Origin: an uncultured Lachnospiraceae bacterium
GTDB lineage: Bacteria > Bacillota > Clostridia > Lachnospirales > Lachnospiraceae
Assembly (NCBI GenBank): GCA_910586705.1
Contig: CAJUJK010000007.1
Coordinates: forward strand, 1-64,000
Length of the DNA: 64,000 nucleotides
Direction: 5' to 3'
Under the pieces are notes generated by a model. It searched no databases and was not told the DNA's origin. It saw only the letters and a program-made list of their open reading frames with translations. How positions within the stretch are numbered: position 1 is the first letter of the stretch; each line of letters starts with the position of its first letter. A program made the translations under genes and the position numbers. Positions 35,701 through 44,076 of the stretch are shown piece after piece.

Positions 35701-37017
35701 GCAAAGGTGACTCCCGCAAACGCCAGCAACAAAAAATTAGTCTGGACCGTAAGCGGTGATGGTAAAAATGTCAGCATCAATAAAGGCAACGGCAAAATCA
35801 CAACCAAAAAAGGCGCTACCGGGAAATATACGGTGACCGCCAGTGCGGCAGATGGGCTTCTGGATGCGAGCGGTAATCCTGCCGCCACTCCCGCAACTTA
35901 CGAGATCGAGATTGCAACCGAAGAGATCACAAAGATCACTGTCAGCTCGAAAAAGCTGACCCTGTTCCCGCCAAATACGAGCGCAGCCAAGGAAACAGTG
36001 ACCGCTACCCTAACCGCTAAAGTAGAGGGGAAGGTGGGCAGCAGCACCACAGTCAGCACTTTAACGAATCCTCTGATTGCGTGGACCAGCAGCGCGCCCT
36101 CCATCGCCTCTGTGGATCAGACAGGTAAGGTTACCGCCAACGGACCCGGCAAGGCGACCATCACCTGTGCCGCCACCGACGGCAGCAACAAGAAGGCAAC
36201 CTGTACAGTCACCGTCACCGTGCCTATGTCCAAGCTGGTGATCGGTCCCACAGACGGAAATGACGGTGATGTCGCCGTCGGTAAAAGCATTAAAATGGCG
36301 GCCAAATACTACAGCAATTATGGAACGCCTAACAACAAGAAAATCAGCTGGCAGATTGTTGGATATGGCGATAGCAGCCTGGACGGTAAAGTATCCGTTA
36401 ACAAGAATAACGGTACGGTTTCAGCAGACAAGAGTTTGAAAGCCGAAGATCTTGAAGCGCTTGGAAGCAAACGTTATGTAGGTATTCAGGCAGTTGCGCA
36501 GGATGGCAGCGGCGTAAAGTCGAATACTTATCTTGTGTATATCTGGCCTAACTATATCGCAGCGCAGATTGGTTTTTCATACGCCAAAAACAGCTACAAT
36601 GGAGATTTTTACATAGTCGTTACAGCCTACAAAAACGCAAAGGGAAAGCCGGACTGGAGCCGCGCAGTCATGCTGCCCGATTATTGTACTGCCACCGTAA
36701 CGGGTCCTAAAAATTCGGGAGTCATAAAAGATATTAATCAAAATACAGGTTGTGCCCTATACCAGCCTTTGCCCCCGATTCCCCAATACTATACCGGCCT
36801 TTATTTAGATGATGACCCCGGTGCATTAAAGAAGCTTAAAGTCAGCGAACTTGCAAAAATGTCATTGACGATAAAATTAAAAGACGGTTCCAATCTGACC
36901 GCAAAGGCGAACGATATATACGCAATCTGTTACCCCAAAAAGTATCAAGATGCAAACGGAAATACTAAAACCGTAACTACCGTCGGATATTTCACCGTCA
37001 AAAAGGTATACTATTAA
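32782..37017 (+). CDS. Giant cell-surface subtilisin-like protease with Ig-like domains
   Basis: A 1411-residue secreted protease. The signal peptide (LLSLFLAGSLLFQTAG) is followed by an acidic repeat linker at residues 51-160 and a propeptide near 246-310. The S8 catalytic domain comes next: Asp363 (AVIDTGIDADHEDL), His399 (THGTHVAG), Asn490 (FASSGN) and Ser552 (DGTSQASP). Residues 640-1250 hold several Ig-like Big2 repeats, such as WSSSNTKVATVTDGVITAVA. There is no LPXTG or S-layer motif, so surface attachment is by another route. It is preceded by the propeptide-like lipoprotein in the same operon and followed by a terminator. Likely role: surface maturation or protein degradation. Confidence 0.88.
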   Translation: MKRAKLLSLFLAGSLLFQTAGIDAMATAPSEPAAITETAEDTGDDLSEQPSEEESNPGQPAEDEENKDTSENDQNPGQPAEGEEDEDKDTSEDDQNPEQPAEGEGDEDKDTSEDGQNPEQPAEGEEDEDKDTSEDDQNPEQPAEDEEDEDISDEEETEKDTSQEDVENEDSISENTVSENTISENTLPEDEGSIFSIFPGLGEDYVFSSSQLADKRVLASHMGDIVQVQSVETATIADYQDADDSYVSGEVVYLAETKAEAEQVAAAFGGTLDSYSYEVAVISLPKAATVPLAIAAAAEPEIKLPAVWPNYYQYLHEDTNATIDPLDPSDPNFDDQWQHDYIGTRYAWAAGFKGQGIKVAVIDTGIDADHEDLAANAKDGKDFVNGATGTSHADDNQTHGTHVAGIIAADDNNVGGRGIAPDATVSGYCVFPSQGGAQTADVIRAIQAAVANEYDIINMSLGSPQYNADYEKIVKNAYENGVAIFASSGNDDTDGYNFPAAYASTISVGAVNENGTRASFSNYGSTVTLSFPGVEIFSTISNGSYGKMDGTSQASPAAAGTAAVILSARKDIYDKEGKARVDALLSAMKSSTTKCSTSGMGAGTTYLPGVLKLATEMTAPETPVIEVINESTYKRGTNKKDYLAESISVKLSSATAVGVDIYYATNGKTPTYKNGVVTNADTTVPYTLGAPIPLTGAKSKTIKAIAVNPVSGKVSKVASKTVTLTPIPSKVTVEPVGNVTRIAAGKSLKFTATVTQPYAISKNVKWTVTDADGKDAAAKGVTVATNGTVKTTSSKTLKTPAGTYKVTATAVGGTDPKKFDGVSSDPYIFTVIDASTIKKVAFLDAATNKAPAKKSIKAGKKGDSRTADADNKVINLADYLTVTKAGATAKDDTVIKGSAALAEVVWSSSNTKVATVTDGVITAVAPGKATIKATSNDGLNKSASYSVTVVQPVEEIKIDGPKKVAAGKSIALTAKVTPANASNKKLVWTVSGDGKNVSINKGNGKITTKKGATGKYTVTASAADGLLDASGNPAATPATYEIEIATEEITKITVSSKKLTLFPPNTSAAKETVTATLTAKVEGKVGSSTTVSTLTNPLIAWTSSAPSIASVDQTGKVTANGPGKATITCAATDGSNKKATCTVTVTVPMSKLVIGPTDGNDGDVAVGKSIKMAAKYYSNYGTPNNKKISWQIVGYGDSSLDGKVSVNKNNGTVSADKSLKAEDLEALGSKRYVGIQAVAQDGSGVKSNTYLVYIWPNYIAAQIGFSYAKNSYNGDFYIVVTAYKNAKGKPDWSRAVMLPDYCTATVTGPKNSGVIKDINQNTGCALYQPLPPIPQYYTGLYLDDDPGALKKLKVSELAKMSLTIKLKDGSNLTAKANDIYAICYPKKYQDANGNTKTVTTVGYFTVKKVYY
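32932..33261 (+). repeat. Acidic tandem repeat in the protease N-terminus
   Basis: Four to five copies of a unit close to EDDQNPEQPAEGEEDEDKDT, about 22-23 residues each, followed by shorter SENT repeats. The DNA copies are very similar. The segment is probably disordered and carries the enzyme away from the cell surface. Confidence 0.8.
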
Positions 37018-37031
37018 GAAACCAACTGAAA

Positions 37032-37058
37032 GGACCGTCCCCACCGGGGCGGTCCTTC
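37032..37058 (+). terminator. Protease operon terminator
   Basis: GGACCGTCCCC pairs with GGGGCGGTCC, 15 bases after the protease stop, followed by a T-rich stretch. Confidence 0.8.
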
Positions 37059-37135
37059 TCATTGACTTTTCCCCCAAAAAAGCATAAGATAGATACAGGG
37101 TTTTTGTAATAATTCTCATAAGAGGGGGTATTCAA

Positions 37136-39394
37136 ATGGCAGTAAAAGAATTTCCTGCGGGTACACATTTAATCCAGAGTGAACAGAATCTGACTGCCCT
37201 GCATGTCATCGCAAAAGGGAGCGTGTGCGCCTCCTATCCGGGAGGCACTTTTTATCTGAAAAAAGGGGACGTCATCGGTGTCTGTGAGATCTTTTTCGGC
37301 TCTCACTTTATCACCTATGAAACGGAGGAGCCTACGGGAATCGCCTCCTACCCTTGTACCGCTTTGCAGCTTTCCACGCTGATGCAGAAAAGTGTGGATC
37401 TGGCGAATATGATTGTCGCTTCCCTGTTCAGGCAGTTCCGCGAAATATATGACCAGTACGAACTGATGCGTTTCGACTGTGAAAATATTTACCATTTTCT
37501 GATGAACCATTATGAAGAGTATAAGTCCTTCTGCGTCAAGCATGGCATTGCTCCGAGGGCGCTGCCCGATATGGACGACTTGTCGCCTCTTATACTGGAA
37601 GAAGATATGGAAAGCTGGATCGACGGCTACTACGAGCAATTGACTGCTATGGTCACTGAAAAATCTTCCAAATTCCACAGCACCGATTTCCTTGCGGGTG
37701 TCGTTCTGAAAGCAGATCAGGATATCCACCGTATCATTTCCATATGCCGCGTTTTTTATGATTACAAGGCGGAAATCGCGCACCTGCTGATGAACGAAAA
37801 TCACCTCGACCTGTTTGACCTTTATGCGGGTCTCTTATATAAGATCGGCGCAAATGACAAGGATTCCACCACGCTCATCGCGACGATCTCCACCATGATG
37901 ATCCAGTTGGAGGATCTGCCCTCCATCGACAGGGAAATGTATCAGCAGAGAGCCGCCGAATACCGCGCGAAACTGGAAAATCTGGGAGACGGCACGGAAG
38001 AAACTGCCGCTGCGGCAGATGAAGTCGCTGATGTGGAAAATTCCATGAATACCATCCTCACATATGCGGAGGTAAGCACCGAGACCGCTGTCTCCTTCCG
38101 CGAGGCTGTGAATAAGTTTGCCAATATGACAGATAAGAACGCTTCCGACGACGCGGCGAGGAAACTGCGTATGTCCATCACGAAGCTCTTCTATCAGATA
38201 TATGAAAAAGCCTTTGTCAAGAGCATGAAGGATCCGTCTTCCGTTCCCAAGGTGGTGAAGATGTTCTTTAACTTCGGCTATGTGGACGAAAATCTTGCGG
38301 GGCTTGAAAATGCCGCATACCTGTACAAAATGGTTGACAAGATTCCTTCTGATCCCAAGCGCAAGGTTTACACCGCCTACGAATGGTTTACCGCCATCTA
38401 CAAAGGCCAGAAGGAGCCGAGCCGTAACGAATTTGACTCGGACTTCCCCACATTTCTGCGCGAGCAGAAAATGTCCGGCAATATTACTGCTGCGGACGAA
38501 GCGCGTATGCAGAATGATCCGTTGGAAAAAGTGCTCTTTGAGATACGCAATATGTTCCCCACCGTCAACAAGATTACCTTTGGGCGCGTTTTAAGTTTCT
38601 GCCCGACATTCTCGGACCATAACGTCTTAAAGGATCTGGACGGCACGCTTGTATCCGCGGACAAGGTGGCGGAGGCATTCCAGCAGATACGCGCGATCGA
38701 CTTCAGCGCCTACTACCGCGACGTCATTTACACGAATCCCGACATCGGTATCGGCAAGGAGACCGTTTCCGTGGAAGTGCTGCCCGACATTATCCTGATG
38801 CCAAACGTGGGAACCCGCGGCATTGCATGGCAGGAGATCGAGGGGCGCAAGCGCACCACGCCGGCGCGTATGATGGTATCCATTTTCCAGATGGAAGACC
38901 TGACGAATATTCTGGTCCGCCTGACCGGCGACTTCCGTTGGGAAATGTGCAAGCGTATTCAGGGCGCGCGTTGGAACGATATTTCCGAGGCTTCCCTTAC
39001 GAGCGAATATTTCGACTACATCCAGTTTTACCGCAAGAACCGCGAGCTTTCCGCTGACGCGAAGGACAAAATCAAGCTCAGTATGCAGAAAGCGAAAAAT
39101 AGTTATAAAGAAATGTTTATCAGGGACTATGAGGCATGGGTACTCTACGAGGGTGTCGGTTCGCCCAGACTGAATAAAGTGTCACGTAATATCATTTTCA
39201 CATACTGTCCTTTCTCGAAGGAGATCCGGACAAAACTGATGGCAAACCCGCTCTACAAGGAGACTATGACACGTTACGACATTAAACTGGCACAGAAGAT
39301 ACACCACTATGACAATGTGTTCCAGAAGCTGAAAAACACGGGGACACCGATCCCGACAGAGCTTCAGAAGCAGCGTGAGTATCTGTGCATGTAA
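37136..39394 (+). CDS. Cyclic-nucleotide-binding-domain protein, large, unknown function
   Basis: A 752-residue cytoplasmic protein. The first 115 residues form a cNMP-binding-like beta-roll: AGTHLIQSEQNLTALHVIAKGS, GGTFYLKKGDVIGVCEIF. The classical phosphate-binding cassette with its Arg is not obvious, so a nucleotide may not be bound. The remaining 630 residues are helical, with no HTH and no enzyme motif I recognise. A spacer rich in A, E and D (residues 275-300) separates two parts. GAGGGGG stands near the ATG, and a short AT-rich promoter region follows the previous terminator. A signalling or scaffold role is possible. The protein seems specific to Clostridia. Confidence 0.6.
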   Translation: MAVKEFPAGTHLIQSEQNLTALHVIAKGSVCASYPGGTFYLKKGDVIGVCEIFFGSHFITYETEEPTGIASYPCTALQLSTLMQKSVDLANMIVASLFRQFREIYDQYELMRFDCENIYHFLMNHYEEYKSFCVKHGIAPRALPDMDDLSPLILEEDMESWIDGYYEQLTAMVTEKSSKFHSTDFLAGVVLKADQDIHRIISICRVFYDYKAEIAHLLMNENHLDLFDLYAGLLYKIGANDKDSTTLIATISTMMIQLEDLPSIDREMYQQRAAEYRAKLENLGDGTEETAAAADEVADVENSMNTILTYAEVSTETAVSFREAVNKFANMTDKNASDDAARKLRMSITKLFYQIYEKAFVKSMKDPSSVPKVVKMFFNFGYVDENLAGLENAAYLYKMVDKIPSDPKRKVYTAYEWFTAIYKGQKEPSRNEFDSDFPTFLREQKMSGNITAADEARMQNDPLEKVLFEIRNMFPTVNKITFGRVLSFCPTFSDHNVLKDLDGTLVSADKVAEAFQQIRAIDFSAYYRDVIYTNPDIGIGKETVSVEVLPDIILMPNVGTRGIAWQEIEGRKRTTPARMMVSIFQMEDLTNILVRLTGDFRWEMCKRIQGARWNDISEASLTSEYFDYIQFYRKNRELSADAKDKIKLSMQKAKNSYKEMFIRDYEAWVLYEGVGSPRLNKVSRNIIFTYCPFSKEIRTKLMANPLYKETMTRYDIKLAQKIHHYDNVFQKLKNTGTPIPTELQKQREYLCM

Positions 39395-39727
39395 AGCCCT
39401 CTCGCTAATATAGTGTTATTCTTCTGTAATATAATTATAGACTCCAAGGGGAAAACACGGTATATTAATTACAGACTTGATCACGGAAGTCAAGTCGGCA
39501 ATAGCAATTCCGAAGAATTCCCCTTTTACACAAGCAAGACCCCCGGAGGTAGCACCTTCGGGGGTCTTGCTTTATGAATATACTCCGCAGTACAAGCTCG
39601 AAAAACCTTCGGTTTTCCTCGCTCGCGGTCTGTTGCCCTATGCATCCATTCGGAGAAGCGGAGCGGTGAGCAAGCTCTCCGCTCCGCTTCTCCTCCGTCT
39701 GCGCAATGCTCATTGCTTTCGCGGATA
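39395..39727. other. Convergent intergenic region with terminators and a hairpin
   Basis: About 330 bases between convergent genes. A strong hairpin with 17-bp arms (GCAAGACCCCCGGAGGT against ACCTTCGGGGGTCTTGC) lies at 39534-39570 and is followed by TTTATG. A perfect 15-bp hairpin with an 12-base loop, GGAGAAGCGGAGCGG, lies at 39652-39693. Small hairpins near 39600 are also present. No gene is seen. Confidence 0.5.
39534..39573 (+). terminator. Terminator, probably bidirectional
   Basis: The 17-bp arms at 39534-39550 and 39554-39570 have one mismatch and a three-base loop and are followed by TTT. It ends the cNMP-domain gene; it may also stop transcription coming from the other side. Confidence 0.8.
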
Positions 39728-41026
39728 TTATTTTTTGTCCGTACTCGCGGGTTTCACAAGGAACAGACTGATTAACAGTGCGATCACATAGAGCACGATC
39801 GTGAAGTACAGCACGTTCTGGTAGCCGACAGGATTGACCATATTGCCGTGGGAATCCTCGATAAAGCTGCCCGTATTGCTCACGATCAGGGTTGCGATCT
39901 GGTTGCCGGTAAGACCCGCAAACGCCCATGCGGAGAGGGTGATACCGTGGATCGCGCTGATGCTGCCCATGCCGTAGTGGTCGGAAAGCAGGGTCGGCAC
40001 ATTGGAGAAACCGCCGCCGTATCCGGCATTTACCATGAAGATCAGCGCCAGAACCAGAACAATCAGGAACATATTGCCCTCTCCGTTCTTGATACCGCCG
40101 GTAAGCATAACCGCGCCGGTAAACACAATGGAGAGCACAAAGATCAGCTTATAAATCGTATTTCTGTCTTTCATCAGATCCGCCCACGCGGAGAAGCCGA
40201 GACGTCCGCCCGCATTGAAGATCGCGGATACCGTGGAAATCACACCGACCACGCCTGCCAGACCAATACATTTCACGATCATCTTCTCCTGCGAGATCAG
40301 CGCAAGACCGCAGGTGATATTGATATAGAACATCAGCCAGATACCGATATAATTGCTGACCGGGCGGGTTTTGATGGTCGCCATGATGCCCTGTCCCTTT
40401 TCCTTCTTCTGCGGCTCATGCCAGCCCGCGGGCTTCGCCAGAAGGAGATGTCCGATAAACATCATTACAAAATAAACCGCCGCGAGGATGTAGAACATCT
40501 TATAGATGCCGCCCTCGCCCAGATTTGCAAGGAGCGCCTGCATGATGGGGCTTGCAATCGCCTTGGCGCCGCCAAAGCCCGCCACCGCAAGACCTGTCGC
40601 AAGACCTTTCTTATCCTCAAACCAGAGCATCAGTGTCTTTACCGGGGACAGATATCCTGTTCCGAGTCCCACGCCCATGATAAAGCCGTAGCAGACATAA
40701 ATGCCGACCAGCGCCAGCGGGCTGCCGGGATTGTTTCCTCCATAATAGATGAAGAAACCTGTGCCCGCCATACCGAGGGCGAACGTGATCGTGGCGATCA
40801 GGGACGACTTATGAATGTCCTTCTCCACCACATTGCCCAGAAACGCCGCGGACATGCCGAGGAAGAAAATGGCGAAACTGAACGCCCACTCTGTGGCTGC
40901 CTTGGAAAATCCTATGTAGTCAGCGATCTCCTGACTGAAGATAGACCAGCAGTACACCGTACCGATACTGAAGTGCAGGAGCAATGCCGGGATCGCGGCA
41001 CGCACCCATTTGTTTTGACTTTTCAT
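39728..41026 (-). CDS. OFA-family MFS transporter (oxalate/formate antiporter-like)
   Basis: A 432-residue membrane protein with 12 hydrophobic segments, such as IPALLLHFSIGTVYCWSIFS, GIYVCYGFIMGVGLGTGYLS, VISTVSAIFNAGGRLGFSAW and ISAIHGITLSAWAFAGLTG. These fit the oxalate-formate antiporter (OFA) family of the major facilitator superfamily. Known members exchange oxalate and formate, or carry other small carboxylates. The substrate here is not known. The C-terminus is short and basic. It is a single-gene unit between convergent terminators and the sugar locus. Confidence 0.85.
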   Translation of the reverse strand: MKSQNKWVRAAIPALLLHFSIGTVYCWSIFSQEIADYIGFSKAATEWAFSFAIFFLGMSAAFLGNVVEKDIHKSSLIATITFALGMAGTGFFIYYGGNNPGSPLALVGIYVCYGFIMGVGLGTGYLSPVKTLMLWFEDKKGLATGLAVAGFGGAKAIASPIMQALLANLGEGGIYKMFYILAAVYFVMMFIGHLLLAKPAGWHEPQKKEKGQGIMATIKTRPVSNYIGIWLMFYINITCGLALISQEKMIVKCIGLAGVVGVISTVSAIFNAGGRLGFSAWADLMKDRNTIYKLIFVLSIVFTGAVMLTGGIKNGEGNMFLIVLVLALIFMVNAGYGGGFSNVPTLLSDHYGMGSISAIHGITLSAWAFAGLTGNQIATLIVSNTGSFIEDSHGNMVNPVGYQNVLYFTIVLYVIALLISLFLVKPASTDKK

Positions 41027-41215
41027 GTTGAGTACCTGTTATCCTTTCGTTAATTTATTAAATATTAGTACTTTTAATAACTTTAATAATTTTATAATAT
41101 ATTCTTTAGAATTTCAAGACCATTCAAAACTACCGAATCGTTGTCCGAATCCAGACTTCAATGCCCATCATCTGCAATATGCTCCTGCGTCCGCCAAATA
41201 CAGCCTGCGTTACAT

Positions 41216-43054
41216 TTACTTAAGAACCAATACCGAAAACCCGGGCATCACAGCCTTTCCATTCTCAAAGCTGATCTTCTCCTCCCCGGTGACAAGCATA
41301 CCCCGGATCTGCGTATCCGCGCCGATATTTTTACCGTTTAAGGTAATGCCGGTCAGATCCAGTTCCTCCGTCTCCGCCCCCGTCACGAACACGAGCAGAA
41401 GCTCCGAGTCCCCGTAAGTCTTCTGGATGGCGCAGACGCTTTCCCGCGTATCATCCGCCAGAAAATCCCCCACAAGGACGTATTTTGCATCCCCTCTGGC
41501 AATCTCCGGATTCTGGTTGCGGATTTTGATAACCTTTTTATAAAACTGATAGACGGAAAGCTCATCCTTCTCCTGCTCCTCCAGACTCTCAAACTTCATC
41601 TTCACGTCTTCCATATCCGCCGGACCGTCGCACATGCCTGCCGCGTCGGGATTCATGCTCCAGTACATGGGCGCGCGCTTGTTCTCGTCCTTGCCGGAGC
41701 CTTTCATGCCGAGCTCCTCCCCGTAATAGAGGAATGCCGACCCGCCCATAAACAGGTTCATGGCGCCCGCCATCTTCGTCTGCGCAGCGGAATTGTCCCC
41801 CGCATAGTAGCCCGCGCTCCTTCCCATGTCGTGGTTGGTATAGAAAGGCGCGTCAATATAATCCGCGTTGTAGGCACCGAACGTCTCCTCCAGACTGCTG
41901 ACCGCCGCGCCGTATTTTGCCGCGGAACCCCCGTTTAACACCTTGGAAATAATGCCGTCTTTGTCCGCAAAGGCGAAGTTGAAAACGCTGTCGATGCCGC
42001 TCCCGTAATAGGGCGCGTAGTCCGCCATATCAAGCCACGCCTCGCCCACAAGGTAAGCGTCTTGTTTCTGCTCTTTGACCGCATCGGTCAGCCACGCCAG
42101 AAAGTCAATATTGGACTGGGGCGCGCCGGAATAAAACTCTTTCACCGCGTCCAGACGGAAACCGCCCACCCCCATGTCAAGCCAGTATTTCGTGATTTTG
42201 GCAATCTCCTCCCGCAGGGGCTCACAGTCTAAATTGAAGTCGGGCATCTCCGACCAGAACTGCGCCTCGTAAAACCAGTCGGTTCCCTCCACGGGATAGT
42301 AGCCGCCGCCCTGCTCCTTGGAAAAATGATAATAGTCAACATAGGGGCATTCCGCCGCGTCCGGCTCGCCGCCGTCCAGCCCTTTCAGATACGCGCACGC
42401 CTCCTGAAACCATGGATTCTGCGACGAGCTGTGATTTAACACCAGATCCATGATAACCTTGATGCCCCGCTCATCGCAAGCCGCAAGCAGTTCCCTGAAA
42501 TCCTCCAGCGTGCCGTACTCCTCGTCTATGGCATAGTAATCCGCCACGTCATACTTGTGATACGTGGGTGAAGGGTTCACGGGCATCAGCCAGATGCCGT
42601 TGCATCCCAGATCCGTGTCCGTGGCGTCGTCCCCGTCGTTGATGTAGTCCAGCTTGGAAATCAGCCCCTGCAAGTCTCCCACGCCATCCCCGTCGCTGTC
42701 GCAGAAGGAGTAGACGAACACCTCATAATACGTCCTGTAATTGTCGTCGATGACCTGCAGCGGGTTATCCTCCCACGGCTCCTTGGCAGATGCTTCCGCC
42801 GCCTGCTCCCCCGCGTCACCGCCGCCCGCAGGCGCACTCTCTCCATCGGCATCTGCGCCTGCCGCCGTGCCATCCGCCGCAGCCCCTCCGTCTGCCGAAG
42901 AACCGTCCGCTCCTATCCCGGACTGCTCCTCCAAAGCCGCCCCGTCCGACGCCGCATCAGGCAAAGTCCCGCCATTCCCAGTCCCCCCGCAGCCCCCAAT
43001 CACCAGAGCCGCCGCCATGACCCCCGCCAGAGTTCTTACATATCTGCTTTTCAT
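41216..43054 (-). CDS. GH13 alpha-amylase-family lipoprotein
   Basis: A surface enzyme for alpha-glucans. The lipoprotein signal ends at IGGC (Cys22), then a low-complexity linker runs to about residue 95. The GH13 catalytic regions are DLVLNHSS (region I), GGFRLDAVKEF (nucleophile Asp, region II), YLVGEAWLD (Glu, region III) and FYTNHDMGR (Asp, region IV). A calcium-like motif DSDGDGVGDLQG lies near the start of the barrel. I place the start at the ATG at 43054 (MKSRYV) with GGAG nine bases before it; longer ORFs begin outside. It follows the malEFG-like operon and its hairpin, so it may be expressed by read-through. Confidence 0.9.
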   Translation of the reverse strand: MKSRYVRTLAGVMAAALVIGGCGGTGNGGTLPDAASDGAALEEQSGIGADGSSADGGAAADGTAAGADADGESAPAGGGDAGEQAAEASAKEPWEDNPLQVIDDNYRTYYEVFVYSFCDSDGDGVGDLQGLISKLDYINDGDDATDTDLGCNGIWLMPVNPSPTYHKYDVADYYAIDEEYGTLEDFRELLAACDERGIKVIMDLVLNHSSSQNPWFQEACAYLKGLDGGEPDAAECPYVDYYHFSKEQGGGYYPVEGTDWFYEAQFWSEMPDFNLDCEPLREEIAKITKYWLDMGVGGFRLDAVKEFYSGAPQSNIDFLAWLTDAVKEQKQDAYLVGEAWLDMADYAPYYGSGIDSVFNFAFADKDGIISKVLNGGSAAKYGAAVSSLEETFGAYNADYIDAPFYTNHDMGRSAGYYAGDNSAAQTKMAGAMNLFMGGSAFLYYGEELGMKGSGKDENKRAPMYWSMNPDAAGMCDGPADMEDVKMKFESLEEQEKDELSVYQFYKKVIKIRNQNPEIARGDAKYVLVGDFLADDTRESVCAIQKTYGDSELLLVFVTGAETEELDLTGITLNGKNIGADTQIRGMLVTGEEKISFENGKAVMPGFSVLVLK

Positions 43055-43123
43055 TTCCATACGCTCCATTTTAATTTCTTTTCCATTTTTCAAATTATGT
43101 AAATCATTTTCCATAAACACAAA

Positions 43124-43153
43124 CAAGCTGCACCTTTTAACAGGTACAGCTTG
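43124..43153 (-). terminator. Hairpin between the ABC importer and the amylase
   Basis: CAAGCTGCACCT pairs with AGGTACAGCTTG across a six-base loop. TTTG follows on the minus strand, so termination may be partial and let the amylase be expressed at a lower level. Confidence 0.55.
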
Positions 43154-43233
43154 CCCCACAATTGTTTTGCGGAGCGAGAGCGCGGCGACGGAGATATGAA
43201 GTTCCGTCCGCGCCCCAATAAATCCATTGCTCC

Positions 43234-44076
43234 TTATCCTTTCACAGAACCTCCCGTAATACCCTCCACATAGAACTTCTGCATAATCAGGAACAGAATC
43301 GAGATCGGCACGGAAATCACCACGCCGCCCGCGCAGAATACGGAGAAGTATTTGTTGATCATGGACTTGCCCAGCATGTTGAACAGTCCGATCGCCACCG
43401 TCCAGTCCGTCGCGATGCCGGAATTAAGCATCAGCTTCGCGAACACGAAATCGCCCCAAGGCACTAAGAAGGAACTGATCACCGTGTACACAATGATCGG
43501 CTTGGAAAGCGGGATGATAATCTTCCAGAAAATCTTCGCCTCGGAAGCGCCTTCCAGTCTCGCCGCCTCGCTAAGGGAAATGGAAATCGTGTCCATAAAG
43601 CCCTTACAGATCAGGAAACCAAGACCCGCGCCCGCGGAGTACACGATAATCATACCGATGTGGCTGTTGGTCAGGTTAAACGTCTTTAAAATAAAGTAAA
43701 TAGCGATCATGGAAAGCACGCCCGGGAACATATTCAGGATAATGCTGAAACTCATCAGCGACTTTCTGCCCGGGAACCGCAGTTTACTCATGGTATAACT
43801 CACCATCAGCACAAGGATGGTGGAGATCAGACAGGTAAAGATTGCGATCACCAGCGTGTTCAGAAACCACTTATTGTACTGCACGATGGAATCTGACCGC
43901 AGGAATAACTGCGCGTAATTGTCCATCGTCCAATCCTCCGGGAAGAAGTGGGAGGTATTGATTCCCTTGTACGCGCTAAACGACGTAACAAACAGCCAGA
44001 GAATCGGTATCAGCCACACCACCGCGAGGAGAAGCAAAACAAGATGTCTTAAAATAGAATGGATCGTCTTTTTCAT
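43234..44076 (-). CDS. Sugar ABC transporter permease, MalG-like
   Basis: A 280-residue permease with six membrane segments and the EAA loop that docks the ATPase (LSEAARLEGASEAKIFWKIIIPLSKP). Members of this family take up maltose, maltodextrin and related sugars with MalF. The start ATG overlaps the malF-like stop (TAATG), a sign of tight coupling. No ATP-binding subunit (MalK) is encoded here. Shared MalK/MsmX-type ATPases are common in Firmicutes. Confidence 0.93.
   Translation of the reverse strand: MKKTIHSILRHLVLLLLAVVWLIPILWLFVTSFSAYKGINTSHFFPEDWTMDNYAQLFLRSDSIVQYNKWFLNTLVIAIFTCLISTILVLMVSYTMSKLRFPGRKSLMSFSIILNMFPGVLSMIAIYFILKTFNLTNSHIGMIIVYSAGAGLGFLICKGFMDTISISLSEAARLEGASEAKIFWKIIIPLSKPIIVYTVISSFLVPWGDFVFAKLMLNSGIATDWTVAIGLFNMLGKSMINKYFSVFCAGGVVISVPISILFLIMQKFYVEGITGGSVKG

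Noticed and set aside
37136..37480. Crp/Fnr-type transcription factor
   Set aside because: There is no helix-turn-helix after the beta-roll and the protein is far too long.
39848..41053. 401-codon frame opposite the OFA transporter
   Set aside because: A shadow of a membrane protein gene; codon make-up is unlike a protein.
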